This document shows, in pieces, positions 21,356-34,000 of a DNA stretch of 38,256 nucleotides (position 1 is the stretch's first letter; each line of letters begins with the position of its first letter). The translations under genes were made by a program, and so were the position numbers. Under the pieces are notes generated by a model. The model was not told the origin of the DNA and searched no databases. It saw nothing but the letters and a program-made list of their open reading frames with translations. Source of the stretch: Cruorifilaria tuberocauda (lineage: Eukaryota; Nematoda; Chromadorea; Rhabditida; Onchocercidae); the NCBI GenBank assembly GCA_013365365.1, contig JABVXU010000515.1, positions 1 through 38,256 of the forward strand, in the 5' to 3' direction.

Positions 21356-24300
21356 CTGTAAATTCACTTATAGCTTCTTCTCGAAATCACTACTGCTAAT
21401 TAAGATGATTTGCAAAGTTGGAAAATGTTTAAGCACAATTAATCTATCTAATTTCTTCATTTCAAGCTATCTTCTAGTTTACAAATTTTATTTTTAAATA
21501 TTAAATTAATGCATTTTCATAGTTACGTATTTTCGGTATCTTTCAAGGAAAAGAAAAAGGATGAAAAATCTTCCCGCTATTTGTTATCGGTCCTCAATTT
21601 TGCAATAATCGAAGCCTTGAAAATTGATCTCTGTAATGTTTCAATGCGCAATTATCAAGCTAATCTAATTACGAGATTAAAAAAAAAAAGAATTGAGATA
21701 GATCTTTCAATTATTTACAAATTTCAATTAACAATCAATAATTTCTTTTTTTTTTTCTTAAATATTTAATAGGAAACGATGAGAATATTTATTCTGTTTT
21801 ATTAAAGATAATGATATTTAAAATAAAGTAATGTAATTTTGAAATTTTTCAAAAATTTAATAATTCTATGATAGATTTCCATTTTTGCAAAAAAAAAAAC
21901 GAATCTTTGAAATTATTGAACAGTTTGCTTTTCAAAATCTAATCAAATTTTATTTTTAGCATTAAAAAGCAAAGAAAGATTAAAGAAAAATAAATAATAA
22001 ATGATTTGTTATGACTGATCGCGATTGGAAAGTATGCTGCTTCTTCTTTTTCGATTCGAAATAATTGTCGTAGCAGATTTTACTTAAATTATGCTTTATA
22101 CAATTATGATGGAAAATGCTTGTTTGCTGGATTGAAAAGGAAAAAATTAAAAGTTTAAATATATAAACGTATAAATAAAAATAAATAAGTATATGTATAT
22201 ACTGTTTTGTTTTCATTTCCATTTTTAGTTATTGTAGAAAATTCATTTCTTCAGTATCTAGGAGAAATTAAATTATTAAATCCTGCACTAATATTGATTG
22301 CTTCTTAAAATCGTTTTATTTAGAAATAATTTATACCAGCAATTAGATTCATATGACGAATATGATATATATAACCTTGAATTACTGTTAACAATAGTGA
22401 TAATAATAATAATAATAATCATTATTAATGATACGTTGGTATTCTTTGACGATTTAACTTGAAACTTCTTTTACGCTAAAAATTGAGATAGAAATGCTTT
22501 TCAAACTGGTGGTATTTAAATGCAAATTAACAGTTAATCAGCATTGTAACATTGAAATCATTGAAATGATTACCATCTGAAATTTAGTTTAAATCTCATT
22601 TATGAAAATCACTAAGTGCTATTTATTAAGTTTAAAGGAAGAAAAAGAGATTGAAAATTCCACATACGTAGAATAATAGGAAGAAAAAGGAGAAAGGGGA
22701 AAAAAAAGGAAAAAAAAAAATTATTGGCTTACTTGAAAAGGAAATAGAAGAAATAAAAGAAGAATAGGGCGATTTGATAAAAAGCAGCTAGAAGGCAGCT
22801 AAGCATTTTCAAGTTTGCAGAGGAAATCTGTAAGAATTGTTAACAGCTGTTCTAAGTTCATTACACTGTTAAAACAGCACAAGCACTAATAAGTATTGTA
22901 ATGAATGATAAGATAGAAAAAGTGAAAAAGGAAGGATGGAAGGATGATCGAAGCAATTTATCCAGCAGCTTACTTCCTTCTCTTCAATCATTTCAAACAA
23001 CTCACTTCAAAATACTAAAAGATGAAATCTAAATTCGACTGCTGTTGTTATTTTTAGTTTTTTCTTTGAATCTTCAATATGTCCCTTATTTTTTCATTAA
23101 AAAAAAATAATTATACGTTTCACAATAATTACATGGTGAAGAAAAATGTTATCGCAATTAATTTTACCTGACATGCAGAAAGAGGAATGCAAATATTGCT
23201 TAAATTACTTATTACTTATCATTGCTTATTATTTTATAAAAAAGAAAAGCTTGAAAATATATATTTTAAAGTAAATTACAAGAATATTTTCGATGATACA
23301 GTCAAATGAATATTATAGAAAATAAAAAAGTACGGAGAAAAAGAATACTAATTGAAAAAGTTTTATGATAGAAAATGAAAAAAAAAAACAATTACGAAAA
23401 AATTTTTGACTTTTTTGTTGTTGTTGTTGTTTTATTTAATTTTTAATGTTATCACTTAAATTACTTATAACTTATCCATTTAATCTTATTAAGTATATAA
23501 AAAACATTTTTAATTTTAACGTTCAATAATAAATTTTGCTTTTTCCTGAATTATAACTTGCTATATATGAAAGAGAAAAGAATGAAAAATGAAAAAGGAT
23601 TTGAAGCATAAAAATTTCTTGAATTTTAATTTAACATTAGCATTAATTTATAATTTATTATTAAATGTTAAAGGATTTTAAGCCGGTTTTTTAGTTAAAA
23701 TTGGTTTTTCTTTCGCCTGGAAAAACCTTCGGCTTCTTTTTCAATTTAAAAATAAAATACGATGATGATAACAATAACAGAAAATGACATATAGATTGAT
23801 ATTAGATACAGTCATACACAGGTTTACATTGCTAACAAATTTTTAAATCAAAATTCCGGAGGCATTTAAAAGATGCTTCTATCAGTTATTAAATTCAGCA
23901 AGTAAATGTTTCAAGCTGAAATATTTTAGCATCGCAGTTGAAAGTGGAAATGATAATGAATCAAAGTTATTCATTGAATCTTCATCACATTTATTCTCTA
24001 CCTTTTTTTTTTTTTAAATTTAGTTTTTGGTTAAAATATAACATAGTTGCAGAAAAGTAATGCTAAGAGGATAAGTGAATAATGTTCTTCCATTAGTTAG
24101 GATGCTGCTAAGAACTATTTTCTGAATTTTTTGAGAATATTCCAGGATGATGCATCATTGTCGTTTAGTTAAATCAGAAAATTAAGCTATAATTTAACGA
24201 ATTTTTCTGTCAATAAAATTTAAAGCTTCATTGAAAATGCTAAGCTTTTAGTTGCTCTTTTAAATGAATCGTTTTCTTCAACAAAAAAAAATTTCTTTTG

Positions 24301-24530
24301 CTAAATTTGATGAAAAAGTTATTTATTTGCTCGGTCATTTGTGTTTTTATAAATGTAAAAAAAGGAAAAGGAAAAGATAAAATTTATTTATAAAAACTTT
24401 ATTACATATGCTTTCTTTCGATTTATTCATTTAAAAACAAGGAAGGTTAAAATAATTAACATTAATCATGTAATGATTCGAGATTTAGTTTGATACATTC
24501 TTATAGGTATTTTGAAAAATTATTTGAAAT

Positions 24531-24578
24531 TGCTAATTGTTTAATCAATAAGCAAACTGCTAATTGTTTAATCAATAA
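24531..24578. repeat. 21-bp direct repeat upstream of NACHT-WD40 gene
   Basis: TGCTAATTGTTTAATCAATA followed by A occurs at 24531-24551 and again, identical, at 24558-24578, with six bases between. The pair lies about 420 bp upstream of the start codon of the plus-strand gene. It could be a regulatory duplication or recent slippage. Confidence 0.8.
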
Positions 24579-24920
24579 CAAGAAAAGGGCTGATTAGCTA
24601 TTTATGTACAGAATTCTTATCCTTTGTTTATCTTATTTGTATCAGATAAATTTTCTTTGTAATCTGTATCTTGTTCCAAAGATTAATTGAAAATTTTTAA
24701 TTTCTCTAATTAACAATTAATTAATTATTAATGAAGTAAGTGAGTACTGAATTTTTGTTCGTTTGATGTGTAAATATGCTTGTATACATTCGTCTAGCAG
24801 CTAATGATATATTAGGCCATTGAAAAATTAAATCATTTCCATAGTCTAATTAAAGTTCATGACGAAATGTTGAAAAAAAAAAGAAATTGTTTCATTTTTT
24901 TTTCTCTTCCTTTAACTTTT

Positions 24921-24926
24921 TTATAG
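24921..24926 (+). promoter_or_regulatory. candidate trans-splice acceptor of NACHT-WD40 gene
   Basis: TTATAG preceded by CTTTAACTTTT has the form of a nematode 3' splice site 64 bases before the chosen ATG (24990). No upstream coding exon is needed, so spliced-leader addition is a reasonable reading. The leader would contain a 13-codon upstream reading frame (ATG 24933 to TGA 24972-24974), in the same frame as the main start. Confidence 0.4.
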
Positions 24927-24970
24927 ATATCAATGTTGCTATGGTCACGAGGTTGGTTGAACTTTATGGT

Positions 24971-25034
24971 GTGATTATCAGTAGCTTCCATGTTTCGCCT
25001 TAATGCTGGTCCCGGGGTGACTGATAATCACCCC
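24971..25034 (+). promoter_or_regulatory. inverted ACTGATAA sites with two alternative hairpins over the start codon
   Basis: GTGATTATCAGT (24971-24982) and ACTGATAATCAC (25020-25031) are perfect 12-bp inverted copies. The 37-base loop between them contains the ATG at 24990. A second perfect stem, GGGGTGA (25014-25020) with TCACCCC (25028-25034), overlaps the right arm, so the two structures exclude each other. Each 12-bp arm contains ACTGATAA, the form bound by intestinal GATA factors such as ELT-2 in C. elegans. Function as either DNA sites or RNA structure is inference. Confidence 0.6.
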
Positions 25035-28000
25035 TCTAACGATGATAACAATGACACATATTTCGCAAAAACTCTACAACAAGCTCGGATCATGTTTTTC
25101 TTTCCCTCTTTGAAAGGTTTCATCTAATATTTCTTCTTCTCTCTCATGCTTACTTAATTCATATGAAATTAAATTAAAAATTCGTTAATATTTCATGGAT
25201 ATATAAATTAAAATTTATAATTATTAAGTTATTAGTTTGAATGATTAGCTTAAGAAGTTAGATAAATTTTAAAATATGTGATTTAATATCTGTTAAGAAT
25301 CATAAATCCTTTAGAAAATTTATCCAGCAAAATGATAATATACACAATGCATTGAATAATCGGGCGGTTTAGGTTAATTGAAATCCAAATTTAGGATAAT
25401 TACTTCTTATTTTTTGAGTGATTTTGAATTTTTCGATTATACTGGGTAATTTTAGTTTTAAAAATAATAACTTGAAATTTTCATTCTATGAAATTTTGCT
25501 TTAAATTAATTTTTATCAGAATTTGAACGAGAATATCGAGCATTAGTGAAAACTGTTGCAATAGATATACAACATTATGCTTTGCAACTTGGCGTTGATG
25601 TAGAATTTGTGGAACCAGTTACTGATAGCTTGGATATGGAAACATTTCAAGCTATGCTCAATGTATTCTCGAAACGTACATCGTATCTTATGGTTGGTAT
25701 TGCAATAAGCTTTATGTTAAATAACTGAAAAAATTTACTCTAAGAAATTTAACTTTTTTTTTTTGAGTTAAATTTTGAATAATTTGATCATGTTAATTAA
25801 TTTAATATCTTTAGTGCTTCTTGGGTAATCAATATGGAAGGTGTATTTTACCGACAAAAATTTCAATGGAAAAATTTCAAGCAATTCAAGCAGCATTTTC
25901 AAGTGATGGTATGTCTCAGGTGCAATTTGAATTTTATAATTTATAATGATGACACGAACCATATATACAAATATATTTATATATCGGAAATGAATATTTC
26001 AGCTTAAATAGTTCAAAAAACTTCTAAAGATAAGATGAAATTGATAAGTTTAATTGAATAATGAAATAAAGAGTTATTTTTATAGAGCTCCAATTATTTC
26101 ATCGATATTACAAACAAAACGAGGAAATGGAATCAATGGATTATAGGCTTCTGAATGAGCCTATCAGTTTAGCTGATAAAAATATGCTCACATCTATTTT
26201 ACAACAAGCTGCTGAAAAGGTTTTCAATTTTTTTTTATCTAATCAATTTTTAAGCTCTGCTTGGAAACTATTTAAATTAAAAAAAAAAAATTAGCAGTTG
26301 TCTATTGCATTCTAATTCTAATGAATAATTGATAGATCGAAATCATTAATGATATAATTGTTTTCTTTCAGTTATCACAAAATGATAATAATGAACAGCA
26401 ACAACATGAACAGTCAGTACCACCTCAAAATCTTTTTCCATCTGCTGCAGAGCAAATTACTCAAGTGGCATTAATTCAACCAAGCAAAGTTTTATTTTGT
26501 TTACGAAATACCGAAGGTTACTGAATTACTTAATTATTTCTAAAAAAAAAAGCTTATCTTCACAGTAATCGATTAAAGATTGAAATTTATTTAATTTTAT
26601 AGTCGGTGTACAGCAGTCAACGAGTGCAACTGATGCTACGAATCAGGTTGATATGAAAAGTAAGCAAGGAGATGAAAAAATTGAAGCATTGAAAAGGACA
26701 GTTCTGCTAAGTGGAGCATCAACAATTTCACTGAATATGAAATCAGATGAAAGTGCAGAAGATAAATCACGATATTCGGGTGCAAAAAATAAAAGTTATA
26801 TCGAAAAGTTTATAGAACAGGTCATCCCTTACTTTTTTACCTTTCTTTTTTGCTGAAAAAAATGACTAAAAGTTAAAATATCATAGAATCATTGAGAAAA
26901 AAGGTAAAAAAAAACTTTATATTTCTCATATGATAAAGTTAGTTATATTTGAACGCTTTATAAAAGATTAAAGAATTTTATGAGATATATTCATTTTACT
27001 TTTCAGTTTTTTTTTTTTTTTTTGCAATCATTTATTGCTTTTTTTTACAGGTAACAGATCATTTGCAAAATTTCGTTTCCTCATTAATCGTGCCATCAAT
27101 GCGATCGACTGAAGCATATTCTATAGCAAAAACTGAAAATGATGTACATCTTGCGTTCGCTGAACAACAATTACCGAAGAAATGGCTAGTTCGAGCGAAT
27201 ATCGATAAAATGTTTAATGTTTGGATTAATAAAAGCAAAGGATACTTTCATATTCTCGGAAATCAAACTTCTGGAAAGACTGCTCTTCTATGCCAATTAC
27301 ACGCGATATTAGTTAAAAGAGGTCGTTATGTTATCACCAGGTATAAAATTATAACTTTTTTTTTCCTCTTTCATATCAGATAAATAGCACTTTTTATTCG
27401 ACTAGAGTTTAATTATAGTTCAACGTTTGAAATTTCGAGTAAGCAATTTTCGTCTGTAGAATTTTAAATTAATTAAATTCGCTACGAGAAGTGTTTCTTT
27501 TTTTTTCAATGTTTGCCATTTTAAGGTTTATTAATTTAACATCTGGATCAGCATATGCGCATGAATTATGGCATGGAATATGTATGACATTATGTACTCT
27601 AACAGGTCAAGATGCGGAACCATTAACAAGATCATGTCATTTATCATCAACACTTACCATATTGAAATCATTACTGGAAAAGCTAAATCGCCAAGTATTC
27701 ATATTAATCGATGATGCTAGTATGATCAAGTATGGGCGAATGATGAGTAATTTAGACCATCAATTCCGGAAATGTTTATCAAATCTTGTTTTAATATGTA
27801 CAACAGATCATCCGATAACAATACGATTTATGCTTCAACAACCTATTCTGTTTGAATTACCAGATTTTACAACTGCTGAAATTATGCAGTATGTTAATTT
27901 AAATATCGATTGTAATACATTGAATAAGCAACAAATGGATGAAATACAGAATATTGTGCGTATTTTTTTAATCTCTACTTTTAATTTGAAACATTTAATT

Positions 28001-31000
28001 TTTAGCATTTCATTTAATTTCAATTTTTGATTTAAAGTTACCATAGTTAATGAAGAGGTAAATCTAATTTATGATTATGTTAAAGCTATCATTCAATAAT
28101 AATGATTTTTTCCAGACAGAAGCTAATAACAATAATATTATTATTGCTCAATTATTATTAAAACAAATTACTGACGGAACTAATCGTCCACTCGTTGGTG
28201 ATATCGATGAGCGCTTTTGTCATGTCGAAAATGATAGCGGTATTTTGCTTGTACGAACATTTGCGCAACTTTTACTAGTTACGCCACATGGGCTTACCAC
28301 TTTGGAAATTTTGGATGCATTAACGATGAGCGGTGAATTGGATGGTGAAATTATCGAAAATTCGTCAATATCACTACGGCTTCATTCAGTTATTGATAAA
28401 CTCGGTTTCTGTATAATTATTTGTTCGATCATTTTTCTTTCTTCGATTTTTCTCATCCATTTTGTTTTTCTGATAAAGTGGAACGGTTAAAAGCGATCAA
28501 TTATCATCTACAATTTTAACAAAATGAAGATTTGAATTCTTCCCTTCAACATCCTCACTCACATATTTTCCAAATTTAACTTATAATATATTCTTTTTTT
28601 TTTACTTTACATGTTAAGAATTCATATTGTATAATTCTTTTTTTGTCTTTTGAAAAAGGTGAAAAATTTAGGGTGCCTTATCATTGAATTTGTATGTGGA
28701 AATCGTCTTCTTTATAAATGGAGTCATTTATTTATTATAAATATAGCTCGTCGTCGTTATTTGACTAATCAGGTCGATTTTTGTTAAAAATGTTCGAAAA
28801 TTTTAAGAAACAAAAATTCTTTCTTTTTTAAAATTAATTTTTTTAAGTAATTTATCAATTTCTAATTTGATAAGCATAATTTGAATATGATAATTATCAC
28901 TAATTCGTGTTATTTTTCTCTGGATCTTTTAGATGAAAAATTGAATTTTGATAAATCTATTTGAAATATAATATTAATGTCGTGTGATTTTAGAAAGAAT
29001 TGATAAAAGCTCATGGATTAATTGCCCAATTATTTTCCGATGTTCACAATACCCATTCTATTTGCTCATTAATGCCTACACCATATGAAATTCCAGCATT
29101 TCCAAGACCGTTGAAGCAAGATGATGGTACGGTAAACATAAGAAAAGTGCATAATTTATGGTATCATCTACTTCATACTGGTGAATTATTTCATTTTCTC
29201 GCTAATCATTGAGTAATCCTAGAAATTATCACTTTAACTTTTCTTCTTTCTGAAATTACTTTGAAAATTGAAAAAAAAAAGAATAATTGTAAATTAATTA
29301 AAAAATTAAAGTTAAAAAAAGTAATCGAAAATTTCAGTTAGAAATGATATTTGTGTAACACTAATTTATCAATAGAATATTCTTATATTTGATAATAAAA
29401 ATTATCAAAATTTAATTAGGTAATATGGATGATTTGAAAAAGTTCGCTCTTTGTCATTTCGAATATGTTGAAGCATGCATTCGTTCATGCGGAATTTTTC
29501 AATTGCTAAGTATTTATGAAGAATGTTGTGTGCAAGTATTACATCATGATATACAGGTATTCCTGCAAGTTTTGAATCAATATCGATAGATTATCAGCCT
29601 AAAAGAATAATCCTATTACTTGATTGTACAAGAGTGAATGATTATAATTGTTTCTTAACAAATGTGTATTATTTTCAGTATCTTAGAAAATTTAAACAAA
29701 TCATCAGATATTTCGAATTAAAAATGAAAAGTGGGAGAGAAGGAAATGAGATCTATAAAAAATATAATAAAAAGATCTATAAAAAAGATTTGAATAATTA
29801 AGAATGGATAAAAAAAGTAACAGAAACAAAGAAACGACTAAATGGGAAGTGGGGAAAGCTCATGAGAAAGGAAGAAATTATTATTAGCTTAGTTTGGCTT
29901 AAGCTTGAATTAGAATCTAGCAGTGATAATGAAACGCTGTGATATATCTAATTTCATTAGTTTTATTATTACGGACGGATTTTATCGCCAGCAATAATAT
30001 CAATAATACCTTTCCTATTAATTTATGCTATTACTAAAGCTATATTTAACATATCATTTTGTATGGGGAAAGTGAAGTTAGTACTTACGAGAAAGAAAAG
30101 TGAGAAAACTGAAATTTTCATTATATGTCTATTTTATTTAGGTGCTATTCCAACAGGTTATATTTCCTTCGTTAAATACAATTATACGTGATCGTGATCA
30201 GCTAGCTGCTGAAGTGATCAACAGATTACAGTATACACGAGGTTAAGTTAACATCTTATCATTCACACGACTTTATTATTAGTATCACTAATATTACTGT
30301 TATTTTCATTATTATTAATATTATTGTCAATTATTATTTATTGCTGTCTTACTATTTTTATTTTAACTAAAATAACAGTATTTATAAGAGACTGTAATTT
30401 ATGTAAGGAAATAAGAGTAAAAGTATGGCAAAATTACTGAAGTATATTTTTTATTAAATATACTATAATAGTAACACAATTACAGTACACAATTATAGTA
30501 CACAATTAGATGAATAATAAAATGTAAATATTCTTTTACAGCAGCAAATAGTCAATTTTTGAACGTTATGGTGGAACAAGCAATGTCATGGGTTGACAGG
30601 TACCGTGAACGACCTTTATTAGTACCTCTGACTTGTTGGGTACCACCAAAGAAAGTTGAACGGGTATGTTAATTTAAAACAAAATATTTCATTTGTACAG
30701 TAATAATCAAAGTTAGTAAGCTTATCATCGATCAATTGTGTTTGAATTTTTTTTTCTTAAAATAAAAATTATAAATTTCTATAACAATTTTAAGGTTTTA
30801 TCATTTACGCTACCCGAATGGCGTCCATCATTTACAATCCTACAGCCAACATATAATCATCAACATTTACTGATTGCTGGGAATGAATCAAATATTGGTT
30901 TAATATATATGTATCATATCACATCACAATTATTGATTCGTACCTTTAAAGGCATGTTAACGATTTTGAATAAAATAATTTTCAGTTTTATTAAATGACT

Positions 31001-34000
31001 GAGATGGAATGAATAATTTAAATTAAACGTATTATGAATACTTTTCTTTTTTTTGATGATTATAAAAAAGCGAATAAGTACCTATTAATTGAGCTATAGA
31101 AAGTGTCATATTCTAATAAATTTTTATAAATATTAAGTTTTTACTGACTCGCCAAGTTGTGAAAAATTACTTTAATGGAATGGAAGAAAAAAATGATAAT
31201 TTCAGGTCATGAAAAACGTGTTACGTCAATATCTGTTAGTTGCGATGGGACATTTTTTGTAACAACATCAACAGATTGCACTGTTAGGATATGGAATTTC
31301 TCAAAGGTGAATGTTACGTCATTGATTATTATCAAATTGATTAATTGTTTCATCTTGTTTTGTGAAAAAAATGGGATATTTCGCAAACGACCATCACTCC
31401 AATGATATACCTGGAAATTGATTCTTTTTCAATTAACTCATTTATTCAGTATACTGACAATATATGAATAAATTAATGGAATTAAGATTAATATCGTTAT
31501 TTCAAATCAAACAATAAATAATTGCAGGAGAGAGAAATACATGTTATGAAACCACATAAAGGTCGAGTAATTTGTTCATTGATAACCTCTGATTGCAAAT
31601 ATATTATCACCGGTGGTACCGATTCATGTGCCAACGTGAGCGTTTTCATAAATCATTCAAGCACTATAAAGAAATGGTCTGAACTTGAAGTACCAAGTGT
31701 TTAATTAGAAATATCAAAAAAAAAAAAATATTTAAGGTAATTTCGGTAGAGAACTGGGAAGTTGTACAATCCTTCAAAGATCACACAGGAGCCGTTGTTT
31801 CATTAGCGCTTGCATCAAATAATGAATTTCTGGTCACTGGTATGTTATAACATATACACGTAAAATATAATCGACTTACGAATTGTATTGATTAATAAAT
31901 TCAGGATCAGGAGAATTCGTCGTTGTAGTGTGGAATTTAGCAACTGGTGGATTGGCTGTTCGATTGGCTGGTCTGATGGCGCCAGTATCATGCATTACGA
32001 TGACCAGGTAAAATTTTCTGGTTTCTAAAATATCGTTTCTTGTTTTACTTTTATTTTTAATAAGTACAAAAATCTGAGCATTTAAAATTTGTTCAAATCT
32101 CATAAGAATTTGAAATTTTAACTAAATGGGATCGATTAATTTATTTCATTCTTATTTAATTATAATGAATAAAGCAAATTAAAATTATTCATTTCTTTAG
32201 CAATGATGCATTTGTGGTAGTGGCATGCGAAGATGAAACGTTAAAAGTGTTCGGAACAGTATCCGGTCAAGAGTTGCATGAATTATCCGGTCATGATGGA
32301 AAGGTTATTTCAATGGTTGCAGCATATGATGATTGTCAAATTTTTGTTGCAACATTTGCAAAGATTTATGTTTTTGATATACACAATGGAAAACTTTTGG
32401 ACATCCTCAATTGTAGCAATAAACAACCTGTCACATCACTTAAGGTATCTTTTTACATTCATTTTTTGGAAATTTTTGGAATTTTTTCTTGGGAGATTCG
32501 CTTCTTCTAATTTCCCACCATTGAAAGCTAAATTTTCAGATTACAAATGACAATTATTTCCTGTTATCAGCATGTGGTAATCGAATCAGTATCTGGAATA
32601 TTCAACATCAATATCATCAAATAAAAGCCAAAAGTGAAAAAGGTCATTTGACGATTTATAGAATGAGAATTAAAAAAAATATATCCATCTCTAATAAACA
32701 ATTTATCGAATCCTTTTGAAAGTAAATAAACTTGTTTTGTTGATTTAAAATAATCTGTTAAAACAAAAAATATTTAAATTATTTTAAATTTATTACAACG
32801 TTGCAGAAATTGTGACGGATATATGCATGTCACCGGACGAGAAAAGTGCTGCTTGTGCAACGAACGATGGCGTTGTGGCATTATGGGATCTCGAAATATG
32901 TCAATGTATTTACACCGTTCGTTTTTCAATTTTTTCAAAAGAAAAAAAAATTTAATAAAATCTAAATATTTAAAGAATGCGAAGTTTTCCAGGTGATACA
33001 GAAACGATCCGTACCAGTACTTCATGTAAAATTTTCCACCAATTCACTTTTATTGTTAAGTGGTGATGCCGAAGGTCAAATTAATATTTGGAATTCAAAC
33101 AACGGAAAATTGAGACGAATCGTTACTGTATGTTAAGTCATCCATGTTCATTCATAAATTTTAAATATAGTTTTTTTTTTTTTTTTACTATGTCTTTAAA
33201 CTTCGAAAGATTATTTTGTAAATGATTCATGAATAAATTAATGTAAAAGAAAAATAAAACCAAGTGAAGTGATTTTAGAATGAAAGTGATTTAATTTAAT
33301 TTTTATAGCATCATAGCAAACCTATAGAATCAATATTTTGCTTATCTGATGGCTTTCGAATATTATCAGCTGATCAATCTAGTATTGTACTCATATGGAA
33401 TTTATTTGGTGCTGATGAAATATTTCAAGCAGATCGAATTCTTGCATTCACCGGTATTCAATCACCAATTTTCCTACCACCAAATAATAGCTATCTAATC
33501 GGATATCTTCCAAACAGTAAAAACGAGTAATTTTCTTCTTTTTTTTTTCCATTCTTCCATTACAAAAATTAATGCTATTGAAATAAATCAATAAACGATG
33601 AACATTTCTGAATCACATCTTTTGGTTTTCATCTGAGAATTTCTATGAAAAAGTTTTTAAATATTTACCTCATTTATCATCCTGAAAAATCATTGTTATA
33701 TCAAATAATAATTGCTGAATAAATAAAATTTTCAATTAAATAAACAATTAAAACTTCGAACTTTTGAATGTACTATAAAGAACACAAAATAATTTTCAAA
33801 AAAAAAACAACGATTTACTTTTAATTTAAGATTTCAAAAAAAAAAATCTTTATCAGGTTGAAAGTATGGGCTATTGAGGATGAAAGCGTTGTAATGAAAG
33901 CGGAAATTTATCATAATGAAGAAATAACGTGTTTTAATACTTCACCAAAAGGTACACTACTTATAACCGGTTCAGCTGATTTATCTTTGAAACTTTGGCA

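Larger units (their letters stand above)
21356..24926. other. AT-rich region between divergent genes
   Basis: This 3.6-kb stretch separates the minus-strand unrecognised gene from the plus-strand NACHT-WD40 gene. It should contain the missing first exon of the former and the promoters of both. I see no exon that joins in phase. Visible structure: an AAT run near 22400-22421, a purine-rich stretch near 22670-22730, a TTG run near 23416-23431, a perfect 21-bp direct repeat at 24531-24551 and 24558-24578, and long A and T homopolymers. Confidence 0.5.

Noticed and set aside
21371..21463. Minus-strand open frame starting MKKLDRLIVLKHF just upstream of the 21355 acceptor
   Set aside because: It stops before the acceptor, and any donor giving the needed phase would leave an intron too short to be credible.
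22974..22991. Minus-strand ATG followed by five codons and a GTAAGC donor, behind a TTTTAG acceptor, as first exon of the minus-strand gene
   Set aside because: It ends in phase 0, whereas the best acceptor at 21356 needs two bases from the previous exon. It joins only through weak acceptors, so it is not included.
26373..26516. Possible one-base frameshift in exon 5 of the NACHT-WD40 gene
   Set aside because: The exon reads in frame from both ends, and its phase matches both neighbours if it is 145 bases long. My boundary coordinates here may be off by one, so I do not claim a lesion.
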